Assembly (NCBI RefSeq): GCF_017874375.1
Contig: NZ_JAGGLK010000003.1
Span: 124,001 to 188,000, forward strand
Direction: 5' to 3'
DNA from: Methanohalophilus levihalophilus
GTDB taxonomy: Archaea > Halobacteriota > Methanosarcinia > Methanosarcinales > Methanosarcinaceae
DNA length: 64,000 nt
Made by a program: the position numbers and the translations under genes. The notes under the pieces are model-generated. The model was not told the DNA's origin and made no database searches. It saw nothing but the letters and a program-made list of their open reading frames with translations. Shown here piece by piece: positions 8,086 through 16,606 of the stretch; position 1 is the first letter of the stretch, and each line of letters begins with the position of its first letter.

Positions 8086-10878
8086 TCACCAACCCAATGT
8101 TTTGTTCACGATTGAAACATTTTTCCTTATCAGGTATTTTCGGATCTCGTCTATGGAAAATATAAGCATTGCAAAGGGGATTGCAAGGAATATATATTCC
8201 GGCTTAAGAGGTGCCGTGTTGAATATCAGGTTTGCAACCGGATTCCACATTATGAATGAAAGAATGAGAAGTTCGCTTGCAATTCCAACAAATACGTATT
8301 TGTTGCTGAAAAAATTCCCTGAAAATGCCGAATCCCTTCTTGTTCTGGATATGAAGAGATTTGCAATCTGACAAATGATTACAGCGGCAAAAAAGGCTGT
8401 TATTGATTGCCGGTACAAGGGATTATCAAAGGCAAGCTGTTGTCCCCATACCCATCCGCCTTCAAAAAGAACTGCGAAATAGCAGACGAATCCGGCCAAA
8501 GCCTCAATAGGTCCCTTTATTCCGTAGGATGTTAAGAGCATCGGAGCTGTCAGGAGTTTTTCAGATCTTGATCTGGGGGGGCGGTTCATAATATCTCCTT
8601 CGCTTTTTTCCATAGCAAGGGCAAGGGCCGGGATAAGATCTGTTCCGAGGTCAATAGCCAGTATCAATTGTACAGGCATTGGAAGTGGAAGGGCAAGAAG
8701 AACGAATGCTATAAAGGGTATTATTTCAGGTGTATTGCTTGTCAGGATGTAGGCTATAAACTTCTTGATATTGTCAAAAACACGCCTTCCCTCTTCAACT
8801 GCATTTACTATTGATGCAAAGTTGTCGTCCAGAAGTACCATGTCGGCTGCCTCCCTGGCAACATCCGTGCCACTTCCCATGGCAACACCCATGTCTGCGT
8901 TCTTTATTGCAGGTGCGTCATTAACACCATCCCCCGTCATGGTAACAACTTCGCCCTCTGCTTGGAATGCCTGTACGATCTTTAATTTCTGCACAGGAGA
9001 TGTCCGGGCAAATACGATACTTCTCTTCTTCAATCTGGCCGACAAATCTCCCATTGAAAGTTCTTCAAGTTCTGATCCGGTGATGATCTCCAGATTCTCA
9101 CCGTTTTCATTCAAACCAACTTTCTTTGCTATTGATCTGGCGGTAACAGGATGATCCCCTGTGATCATAACAACTTTTATTCCGGCACTGTGACATTTGG
9201 AGATTGCATCTTTTATTTCCGGACGTGGAGGATCTACTGTTCCAGCGAAGCCTGTGAAAATGAACCCTTCATTGTGTTCCTTAATCTCTGTAGTTGGTCT
9301 GTAGGCAAAGGCGATGACCCTTTCTCCTTTTTCGGCAAGTTCAATGTCTTTTTGAATCAATTGCTTTTTGTCTTCCCCGCTAAGTTTCACAACACCATTT
9401 TCCGTTATTATCGAATCGCACATCTCAATTACAACTTCGGGGGCCCCTTTAAGATAGGATTCAAGTTTCTTTTCGGGTGTAGAACAAATTACCTGCATAT
9501 TCTTCGTGAGGGAGTCAAATGGGAATTCTTCAACCCTCGGGTATTTTTCGTTCAAGTTCTCTATATCAATATATTTTCCTGCATAAACCAGCAATGAACC
9601 TTCAGTAGGGTCCCCTATGTAACCTTGTGGCGATTCATCGGATAAACTGGAATTATTGCAAAGTCCCATAATTCGGGTTAGAATATTTCCGCTATCCGGA
9701 TATTGATCCGGGCCTATTTCTTCAAAACCAGTTACTATAGAGCTCACAGCCATTTTGTTCTGTGTCAGGGTGCCAGTTTTGTCAGTACAAATAACCGTAG
9801 TAGAACCCAGAGTTTCAACGGATTCAAGTTGCTTAATGAGAGCATTCTTTTTTGCCATTTTTTTGGAAGAGATGCTAAGGGCCAGGGTGACTGTCGGAAG
9901 TAGTCCTTCCGGTACATTCGCAACAATGATACCGATTGCAAATATCAGGTTTGCAAGAAAGATTTCCTGAAGGAAATAACCAACAGCAAAGAAAGATATT
10001 CCCAGAAACATTGCAATGGAAGAAATCACGTGTATAAAATGATTCAGTTCCTTCCGGAGTGGTGTTTCGACGGATTCAGTTTGGTGAGTTAATGCGGCCA
10101 GTTGTCCTATTTGGGTATTGCTTCCTGTTCCGGTAACTATTGCTCTTCCATTACCTGTCTGAACAAGGGTGCCGGAAAAAACCATGTTCCTGCATTCAAG
10201 TATGTTTGGGTGAGTGCAATCAAGTGACCTTAATTGGGGTTCAGCTTCCCCGGTCAATGGTGAGTTATCTACTTTCAGGGCACTTAGATCAATGAGCCTC
10301 CCATCCGCAGGTACTTTGTCTCCTTCTTCAACAATCATTATGTCCCCGGGAACCAGATCGTGGGCCAGTATGTCCGCCATCTCGCCGTCTCTCAATACCC
10401 TGCAATGCGGTGGCAGTAGTTTGTGGAAGCTTGCCATTATTTTTTCTGCCTGGTATTCCTGAATAAAAGTAAAAGTCGCATTGAGAATAACTACTCCCAG
10501 AAGTGCTATTCCGATGTAGATATTCCCCTGGCCGGGACTCAGATACTCGGCAAGAAGGGATAGAAGTGCACCAATTGTCAGAAGGATGGAGAAAAAGTTT
10601 CTGTACTGCTTTACGTACATGCGGACAGGTGATGTCTTACCGATGTCACTCAGTACATTCGGACCAATTCGTCCTAGCCTCTGAAGAGCTTCCTTTTTTG
10701 AAAGACCGTGCTCATTCGTTTCAAGTTTTGAGAATAGCTCATCTATCCCGATTGTATGAACATTTTCGGGAAGCTGGAATGATCTACCACTTTCCCCCAA
10801 TTTATTTCCCCAAAGGAGTTCATAGTCTTGCAAGATAATAAGGGCATCGATGGTCTTGGCCCAGGATATACAGTTCAT
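8086..10878 (-). CDS. P-type ATPase, Na+,K+-ATPase-like (type IIC) cation pump
   Basis: An integral-membrane cation pump. It has an N-terminal cytoplasmic segment, the actuator motif TGEAEP, the phosphorylation motif CTDKTGTLT, hinge motifs TGDHPVTA and TGDGVNDAPA, and about ten membrane segments. M4 reads IVANVPEGLLPTVTLA, and M5-M6 contains AYILTSNTPEIIPF and ILAIDLGTDLIPALALAME followed by EGDIMNRPPR. These are very close to animal Na+,K+-ATPase alpha subunits, more than to plasma-membrane H+ pumps. No beta subunit is adjacent. The first ATG at 10878 has no ribosome site; TTG at 10800, seven bases after GGGGA, is an attractive alternative start. Sodium or potassium transport is inferred from family. 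Confidence 0.92.
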   Translation of the reverse strand: MNCISWAKTIDALIILQDYELLWGNKLGESGRSFQLPENVHTIGIDELFSKLETNEHGLSKKEALQRLGRIGPNVLSDIGKTSPVRMYVKQYRNFFSILLTIGALLSLLAEYLSPGQGNIYIGIALLGVVILNATFTFIQEYQAEKIMASFHKLLPPHCRVLRDGEMADILAHDLVPGDIMIVEEGDKVPADGRLIDLSALKVDNSPLTGEAEPQLRSLDCTHPNILECRNMVFSGTLVQTGNGRAIVTGTGSNTQIGQLAALTHQTESVETPLRKELNHFIHVISSIAMFLGISFFAVGYFLQEIFLANLIFAIGIIVANVPEGLLPTVTLALSISSKKMAKKNALIKQLESVETLGSTTVICTDKTGTLTQNKMAVSSIVTGFEEIGPDQYPDSGNILTRIMGLCNNSSLSDESPQGYIGDPTEGSLLVYAGKYIDIENLNEKYPRVEEFPFDSLTKNMQVICSTPEKKLESYLKGAPEVVIEMCDSIITENGVVKLSGEDKKQLIQKDIELAEKGERVIAFAYRPTTEIKEHNEGFIFTGFAGTVDPPRPEIKDAISKCHSAGIKVVMITGDHPVTARSIAKKVGLNENGENLEIITGSELEELSMGDLSARLKKRSIVFARTSPVQKLKIVQAFQAEGEVVTMTGDGVNDAPAIKNADMGVAMGSGTDVAREAADMVLLDDNFASIVNAVEEGRRVFDNIKKFIAYILTSNTPEIIPFIAFVLLALPLPMPVQLILAIDLGTDLIPALALAMEKSEGDIMNRPPRSRSEKLLTAPMLLTSYGIKGPIEALAGFVCYFAVLFEGGWVWGQQLAFDNPLYRQSITAFFAAVIICQIANLFISRTRRDSAFSGNFFSNKYVFVGIASELLILSFIMWNPVANLIFNTAPLKPEYIFLAIPFAMLIFSIDEIRKYLIRKNVSIVNKTLGW

Positions 10879-11102
10879 TTAACAGTCTGAGTGCATCACT
10901 ATTTTTGGATTTATCAGTACAGAAATTGTATCTCTGGAAATCCCAAACGTTTATATGAGACTCCAATAATATTTTACTTCGGTAAAGGGTTTGGTAGTAT
11001 AGTTTGATTCCGTTACGAAAACGAAGGTGTGCTATGGAATTCAATCCTTATTTTGGCATGCCGTGAGTTGAGTAGTTAACCATTAATTCAAAGGGTATTC
11101 AC

Positions 11103-12365
11103 ATGAAAGAAATTTTAACTGAAGAATTATCTGAAAACCTGAATAAGTATAAGGTGATTGATGTAAGGTCTGTTGATGCTTATAATGGGTGGAAAGAAGG
11201 TGGGGAAACAAGGGGCGGTCACATAAGGGGTGCAAAATCGCTGCCCTATAAATGGTTACATTTTATTGACTGGATAGAAATTGTAATGGACAAGAATATC
11301 CATCCAGATGATTCCCTTGTCATCTATGGCTATGAGGCCGACAAGACTGAAGAAGTGGCAAAGCAGTTTGAAAAAGCCGGCTATCCGGATGTAAGTGTTT
11401 ACAACTCTTTTTTGGAATGGGCGGAAAACGGATTGCCCATGGAACATCTTGCACGATATCGCCAGCTGGTATCGGCAGACTGGCTCAACCAGCTGATTAC
11501 AACCGGTGATGCTCCTGAATATGGCAATGACAAGTTCGTGGTTTGTCATGGACACTACCGTAACCCTGCGGACTATGATGAAGGTCATATCCCGGGTTCA
11601 ATTCCAATTGACACGAATTCCCTTGAATCGACTAAAACCTGGAATCGTCGTACTCCCGAGGAAATCAAAGAAACCCTGGAGAATGCAGGCATCAGTCACG
11701 ACACAACAGTAATTCTCTATGGAAGATTCTCCTCCCCGAACAACGATGATCCGTTCCCCGGAAGCAGTGCCGGGCATCTGGGATCAATTAGGGCTGCATT
11801 CATCATGCTTTATGCCGGTGTCAAGGATGTTCGCATCCTGAACGGCGGTCTCCAGTCCTGGCTTGATTCTGGATACGAGATTACCAAAGTTCCTGCTGAA
11901 AAAGAGAGGGTATCCTTTGGAGTTGATATTCCTCAGAAACCTGAAATTGCAGTAGATCTCGAAGAAGCAAAAGAAATTCTTGCATCCCCTGACAAGAACC
12001 TTGTATGCGTCAGGAGCTGGAGGGAGTACATTGGTGAGGTAAGCGGTTATAATTATATTGAGAAAAAAGGCCGGATTCCGGGATGTGTATTCGGGGATTG
12101 CGGTTCGGATGCTTATCACATGGAAAATTACCGGAATCTTGATCATACGATGCGTGAGTATCAGGAAGTTGAGGAAAGCTGGAAGAAGATTGGGATTACC
12201 CCGGAAAAGCGCAATGCTTTCTATTGCGGAACCGGCTGGAGGGGAAGCGAGGCTTTCTTCAACGCCTGGCTCATGGGCTGGGATAAAGCAGCAGTCTATG
12301 ACGGCGGCTGGTTTGAATGGAGCAACAATGATCTTCCGTATGAGACAGGGGTTCCCGAAGAATGA
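11103..12365 (+). CDS. eanB: multi-domain rhodanese, EanB-like (hercynine sulfur transferase)
   Basis: A 420-residue protein of three rhodanese-like units. The first two (about residues 1-115 and 125-270) lack an active-site Cys. The third ends in an active loop YCGTGWRGSE with Cys375 directly preceded by Tyr. In anaerobic ergothioneine biosynthesis, known from Chlorobium limicola, EanB is such a rhodanese; its persulfidated Cys sits next to a Tyr and inserts sulfur into the imidazole C-H of hercynine without oxygen. Here the next gene encodes the matching histidine methyltransferase and overlaps it (ATGA). The function is inferred from architecture and gene pairing; a plain thiosulfate sulfurtransferase is the main alternative. 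Confidence 0.8.
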   Translation: MKEILTEELSENLNKYKVIDVRSVDAYNGWKEGGETRGGHIRGAKSLPYKWLHFIDWIEIVMDKNIHPDDSLVIYGYEADKTEEVAKQFEKAGYPDVSVYNSFLEWAENGLPMEHLARYRQLVSADWLNQLITTGDAPEYGNDKFVVCHGHYRNPADYDEGHIPGSIPIDTNSLESTKTWNRRTPEEIKETLENAGISHDTTVILYGRFSSPNNDDPFPGSSAGHLGSIRAAFIMLYAGVKDVRILNGGLQSWLDSGYEITKVPAEKERVSFGVDIPQKPEIAVDLEEAKEILASPDKNLVCVRSWREYIGEVSGYNYIEKKGRIPGCVFGDCGSDAYHMENYRNLDHTMREYQEVEESWKKIGITPEKRNAFYCGTGWRGSEAFFNAWLMGWDKAAVYDGGWFEWSNNDLPYETGVPEE

Positions 12366-13324
12366 TTATTGAAGATTACATGCCCAAGGTTGGGGATAAC
12401 GGAACACAGGAGTTACTGCTGTCCTGTCTGAAATCAAATCCGAAAACACTCCCTTCGGTGTTTTTTTATGATCATCACGGATCTGAGTTATATGAAGAAA
12501 TAACCCGGCTGGATGAGTATTATCCCCCGAAGATAGAGATTCCGCTACTCAGGTCAACAGCCCGGAAACTGAAAAGCGAGTTGAAAGACTGCGATATAGT
12601 GGAGCTTGGCAGCGGGGATTGCTCAAAGATTTCAGTGCTGCTGGATGAGGTTCCCGAGAAGATTCGCCGGACTATAGTTTATTATCCGGTTGACGTTAGC
12701 AAAAACGCAATTGAGAAGTCTGCCTGCAATCTTCAGGAAAAGTATCCTGAAATGGGAATTCATGGTATTACTGCTGATTTCCTCAAGCATATTGAAAAAA
12801 TACCCGGGGACAGAAAACGATTCTTTTGTTTTTTTGGAAGCACAATAGGCAACCTGTCTGAAGAAAAGGCAATAGAATTCATGGGCAACCTCGGAAAAGA
12901 GATGAATGAAAATGACCGGCTTCTTCTCGGGATGGATATGGTAAAAGACATCGACGTGCTCGAGAAAGCCTATAATGACAGCAAGGGTGTAACTGCAGAA
13001 TTTAATAAGAACATACTGATTGTTACAAACAACCATCTTGGAACCAATTTCAATCCGGATGACTTCGAACACGTTGCTTTCTTCAATAAGGAATATTCCC
13101 GCATAGAGATGCACTTGAGAGCAAAAAAGGATCTTGAAGTTTCAAGTCCCCTGTTAAATGAGGCTATAAGAGTCAAAAAAGGCGAGACCATTCACACTGA
13201 AAATTCCCATAAGTATACCGTTGAAGGAATCCGGAAGATGGCAGATGCTGCGGGGCTTTCCGTAGCACAGATTTTTTCCGATGATAAAAGATGGTTCTCT
13301 CTTGTTGAAATGGTGAAAAAATGA
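12362..13324 (+). CDS. eanA: L-histidine N-alpha-methyltransferase (EgtD/EanA-like)
   Basis: An SAM-dependent enzyme of the EgtD family that trimethylates histidine to hercynine. It is 320 residues long, the usual length. The N-terminal signature FFYDHHGSELYEEI leads to TRLDEYYPPK (residues 49-57), the SAM motif is ELGSGD (81-86) and FFGSTIGN ends at Asn164. Near the C-terminus TENSHKYT provides Glu280 and Ser282, which match the pair that contacts the substrate imidazole in mycobacterial EgtD. This supports histidine rather than another amine as substrate. The gene overlaps the rhodanese gene by 4 bp and the cysteine desulfurase gene by 4 bp. No oxygen-dependent EgtB is present in the window. 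Confidence 0.85.
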   Translation: MIIEDYMPKVGDNGTQELLLSCLKSNPKTLPSVFFYDHHGSELYEEITRLDEYYPPKIEIPLLRSTARKLKSELKDCDIVELGSGDCSKISVLLDEVPEKIRRTIVYYPVDVSKNAIEKSACNLQEKYPEMGIHGITADFLKHIEKIPGDRKRFFCFFGSTIGNLSEEKAIEFMGNLGKEMNENDRLLLGMDMVKDIDVLEKAYNDSKGVTAEFNKNILIVTNNHLGTNFNPDDFEHVAFFNKEYSRIEMHLRAKKDLEVSSPLLNEAIRVKKGETIHTENSHKYTVEGIRKMADAAGLSVAQIFSDDKRWFSLVEMVKK

Positions 13325-14502
13325 CTGGTTTTGCAAATGACTTCCCTATACTTGCACAGGAGGTATACGGGAGACGATTGGTTTACCTTGATAATGCTGC
13401 AACTACGCAAAAACCGGATTGTGTGATTGATGCAATATCTGATTTTTACAGGAAAGACAACAGTAACATCCATCGCGGTGTTCATTACCTTAGTGAGGTT
13501 GCCAGTGAGAAGTACGAAGAGGCACGCAAAAAAGTGAGTGATTTCATAGGTGCGCCAGAACAGAGCGAAGTGACATTCACTTCCGGAACAACCGGCTCAA
13601 TCAATCAGGTTGCTCGTTCTCTCGAACCTACATTGAAGGGAAACGAGGTTCTCGTAACAGGCGTGGAGCACCACTCAAATATCGTTCCCTGGCAGCTCGC
13701 AGGAGCAAAACTAAGGGCAATACAGGTTGACGATGATTGTAATCTTCTTCTGGACTCGATGGAATTCACAGATAAAACCAGACTGGTTGCCATAACCCAT
13801 GTTTCCAACGTACTTGGCTGCATTAATGAAATCAGGGAAGTTGTGAAAATAGCAAAGGAGCACGATGTTCCTGTACTGGTTGATGCAGCCCAGTCAATAC
13901 AACACATACCCATTGATGTCAAAGACATTGGGTGCGATTTCCTTGCATTTTCAGGTCACAAGATGTATGCCTCAACAGGTGTCGGAGTGCTTTATACAAG
14001 CGAGCGTTTCAGCGATGTCATGCCTGCAATAGGAGGCGGAGGCATGGTTGAAAAAGTTGAGCTTGAAAAAACAACCTTCCTGAAACCTCCCCTCAGGTTT
14101 GAAGCAGGGACACCGGATATTGCAGGAGCAATCAGTATTGGTTCTGCAATTGATTATTTGCAGAAAATAGGAATGGACAAAGTAAAGAAGCATGAGCATG
14201 ACGTCTATTCCTACGCAAGGGATAAACTGATGGAAATGGACATTGTCAGGATTTATGGAACCGCAGATGAGATGTGTGGGGCTATCTCATTCAATCTGGA
14301 AGATATTCATCACTATGATGCAGGGTTGATACTGGACAAGATGGGTGTTGCTGTCAGGACCGGTCATCACTGTGCCCAGCCATTAATGCGATTCCTTGGC
14401 GTGGAAGGAACAGTTCGGGCAAGTTTTGCATTGTACAACACAAAAGAAGATGTGGACATGCTTGTTGAAGGAATACAGAAAGTAGAGATGATTCACAATT
14501 GA
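13321..14502 (+). CDS. sufS: cysteine desulfurase, SufS type
   Basis: A PLP enzyme that takes sulfane sulfur from cysteine and leaves a persulfide on its own Cys. It has 393 residues of the group II (SufS/CsdA) type. The PLP lysine is in SGHK (Lys214), with LVDAAQS before it for the cofactor ring and GVEHHSN for the phosphate side. The catalytic Cys351 lies in RTGHHCAQP. It overlaps the methyltransferase gene upstream and SufE downstream. Many methanogens lack or sparingly use cysteine desulfurases, so its fixed place behind the EanA/EanB pair suggests it feeds sulfur to EanB rather than only to Fe-S clusters; this is inference. Confidence 0.93.
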   Translation: MTGFANDFPILAQEVYGRRLVYLDNAATTQKPDCVIDAISDFYRKDNSNIHRGVHYLSEVASEKYEEARKKVSDFIGAPEQSEVTFTSGTTGSINQVARSLEPTLKGNEVLVTGVEHHSNIVPWQLAGAKLRAIQVDDDCNLLLDSMEFTDKTRLVAITHVSNVLGCINEIREVVKIAKEHDVPVLVDAAQSIQHIPIDVKDIGCDFLAFSGHKMYASTGVGVLYTSERFSDVMPAIGGGGMVEKVELEKTTFLKPPLRFEAGTPDIAGAISIGSAIDYLQKIGMDKVKKHEHDVYSYARDKLMEMDIVRIYGTADEMCGAISFNLEDIHHYDAGLILDKMGVAVRTGHHCAQPLMRFLGVEGTVRASFALYNTKEDVDMLVEGIQKVEMIHN

Positions 14503-14906
14503 GAGACGCTATTCAAGATGAAATAATAAAGGAATTCGACGGCCTTGAATGGTTTGACAAATACGGTCTCCTCATTTCCTTTGGCAAAGTTCTCGAACCG
14601 ATGGATGCTGAGTTTAAAACAGAAGAAAATGCAATCAGCGGATGCCAGTCGAAAGTCTGGATCAATAGTTTAGTTAATGACGGAAAATTGGTTTTCAGCC
14701 TTGATAGTGATGCAATGATTACCAAGGGAATAATTTCCCTTTTGATGAAAGTGATAAATAATCGGTCTCCCCAGGAGATTCTGGATCTCGATTTGTATTT
14801 CATTGATGATATTGGCTTGAAGTCAAATCTATCACCTGCCCGATCAAACGGTCTGGCGTCGATTATTAGCAGGATCAGGGAAATAGCTAAAGAGAAGGCA
14901 GATTGA
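14499..14906 (+). CDS. sufE: SufE-like sulfur acceptor
   Basis: A 135-residue SufE-fold protein that accepts persulfide sulfur from SufS and stimulates its turnover. The acceptor Cys49 lies in the canonical SGCQSKVW loop. The start is TTG, overlapping the SufS stop by 4 bp, so translation is coupled. It closes the four-gene operon. No SufB, SufC, SufD or IscU gene is nearby, which fits a dedicated sulfur relay to the rhodanese encoded three genes upstream. Confidence 0.92.
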   Translation: MRDAIQDEIIKEFDGLEWFDKYGLLISFGKVLEPMDAEFKTEENAISGCQSKVWINSLVNDGKLVFSLDSDAMITKGIISLLMKVINNRSPQEILDLDLYFIDDIGLKSNLSPARSNGLASIISRIREIAKEKAD

Positions 14907-14913
14907 TTTCCTG

Positions 14914-15357
14914 TCATCGCATTGCAATCTGGACAACCGTGGGGTACTTCTTCAGAATTGAATATGCAATGCTTTTTCCGACCCAAACTTTGCCGTCATG
15001 GAACTCGCGTTTTTCACCAAGTTCTCCAAGAATCTGGAATGCCTTTAATGCAGTTTTGTCATTGAGGAAACAGCTATCATCAACTTTGATGTCCGTAAAA
15101 AACAGGATTGGAAGTTTCAGTCTTTCCCTAACTTCCCATGGGAGCTTGTCTCCTAGTGCTTTGATTATTTTTGTATCAAATACATAATCATCGCCATCCT
15201 TTGTCTTTGAGGATGGTTTTTCTTCCTTTAGCAGTGTGGCAAGAGTTTTCCTGTCTGCTACAATTCCCCTGTTGATTTTACTGATTTCTCCCCGAACCCA
15301 TCTTGTGAAAACAGAATCTTCTCCGGGAGCTCTTCCTGTCATATTGCACTTCCCCAT
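14914..15357 (-). CDS. DUF61 / UPF0216 family protein
   Basis: A 147-residue protein of an archaeal family of unknown function. After an N-terminal tail it shows the family pattern: WVRGEISKINRGIVADRKTL, then DDYVFDTKIIKAL, then RLKLPILF and a C-terminal KKYPTVVQIA segment. There is no membrane segment or metal motif. It is convergent with SufE, with only 7 bp between the stop codons, so it belongs to a separate transcript. Confidence 0.7.
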   Translation of the reverse strand: MGKCNMTGRAPGEDSVFTRWVRGEISKINRGIVADRKTLATLLKEEKPSSKTKDGDDYVFDTKIIKALGDKLPWEVRERLKLPILFFTDIKVDDSCFLNDKTALKAFQILGELGEKREFHDGKVWVGKSIAYSILKKYPTVVQIAMR

Positions 15358-15479
15358 TTCACAGCGCCATATTTGGATTTCGCATTCTGTGTGATTTAAA
15401 AATAGATCTGAAATTGATTGTAAATCACATTTTCCTTTGTTTTGCTAACTTCAGTTTAATTCCTTTGGATAAGAATAAC

Positions 15480-15486
15480 TATATAC
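15480..15486 (+). promoter_or_regulatory. TATA box of the lipoprotein gene
   Basis: TATATAC lies 21-27 bases before the ATG at 15507. At the usual archaeal spacing, transcription would start at or a few bases before the start codon, suggesting a leaderless or near-leaderless mRNA. Confidence 0.5.
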
Positions 15487-15506
15487 AACGGTGCAAGTGA
15501 CTACAT

Positions 15507-16577
15507 ATGAAAAAAATTGTCCTTCTAATCATGCTCGCTCTCCTGTTTTCCGGATGCACAGGTGATGAAGCAGCTGAAGATGGCGAGAATATAGTCAATG
15601 ATGATTCACTGGGACTCGGATTTACTGATTTTCCTTATGCAGGAACCTCGGAAGGGTATCAGGACACTTTTCTGACAATCATAAATGATGGCAATATGGT
15701 TGCAATGCATTTTGATGATGGCATTCCATGGGAGCAGGCACTAAGTGGTGAATACAGCGAAGATTATATTGGCTTGATGCAGGCCAAATCCGATGCAATC
15801 CCGAAGTCCCATAGGGTATACCTCGCAATAACTCCCATCAATTTTGAGAGGGATGATTTAGCGACAAATCTGGATGGAAACGGAGTCTGGCGCTCTACTC
15901 TGGATGATGAAGATGTTATTCGGGCTTACACCAATCATGCGCTTACAATGATTGATATTTTTGAACCGGATTACTTTGCCTATGCCATTGAACCAAATTT
16001 GTTTTATTTCAGGGAACCTGCACGATGGGACGAGTTTTCCACTCTGTCTGAATCAGTATATGCTGAAATAAAAGCAGAACATCCTGATCTTCCGGTTTTC
16101 TTTACAATTCAGGCGGAAACCTATCATGCGGATAAGGCAGGGCAGACTGAAGCTCTTAAGGCTGTACTTCCGAACTCCGACATCATTGCCATCAGCACGT
16201 ATCCATTTGCAGGAAGTTATACGGCATTCGGTATCCCGGGCAATTACTTTGCGGATATAAAGGCACTCGATAATTCAAAACCATACGCAATATCTGAAAC
16301 TTCCTGGCCAGCAGAGGATATTGCAGATCCATATCCTGTTTTGATTGCCGGAAGTGAGGAAGATCAATACATCTATCTTGATAGGATATTTGATGAATTT
16401 GGCGAAGGTGAATTTATCGTCTGGTTTTTCTCAAGGGATTTTGACGAATTCTGGGATGATGAATTGAAGGATTCACCAATGGCTCCCACGATACGTTTGT
16501 GGAAAGATAGTGGCCTGTATGATGGAAATGGGAATGCAAGGGATGCTTTAGAGTTGTGGAAGCAAAAATTAGGATAA
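15507..16577 (+). CDS. lipoprotein with TIM-barrel glycoside hydrolase-like domain
   Basis: A 356-residue exported protein. The N-terminus is a lipoprotein-like signal: KK, a hydrophobic core, then FSGCTGDE with Cys at residue 17, followed by an acidic linker. The mature part resembles clan GH-A barrels: YAIEPNLF near residue 155 could hold the acid/base Glu, and YAISETSWPAE near residue 260 the nucleophile Glu. The family is not identified (GH53- or GH17-like are guesses). It might trim surface or extracellular polysaccharide outside the membrane. It is transcribed alone, convergent with the ribonucleotide reductase gene. Confidence 0.7.
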   Translation: MKKIVLLIMLALLFSGCTGDEAAEDGENIVNDDSLGLGFTDFPYAGTSEGYQDTFLTIINDGNMVAMHFDDGIPWEQALSGEYSEDYIGLMQAKSDAIPKSHRVYLAITPINFERDDLATNLDGNGVWRSTLDDEDVIRAYTNHALTMIDIFEPDYFAYAIEPNLFYFREPARWDEFSTLSESVYAEIKAEHPDLPVFFTIQAETYHADKAGQTEALKAVLPNSDIIAISTYPFAGSYTAFGIPGNYFADIKALDNSKPYAISETSWPAEDIADPYPVLIAGSEEDQYIYLDRIFDEFGEGEFIVWFFSRDFDEFWDDELKDSPMAPTIRLWKDSGLYDGNGNARDALELWKQKLG

Positions 16578-16606
16578 ATGAGCCGTTAATGGGAAAGAGG
16601 CAGGAA

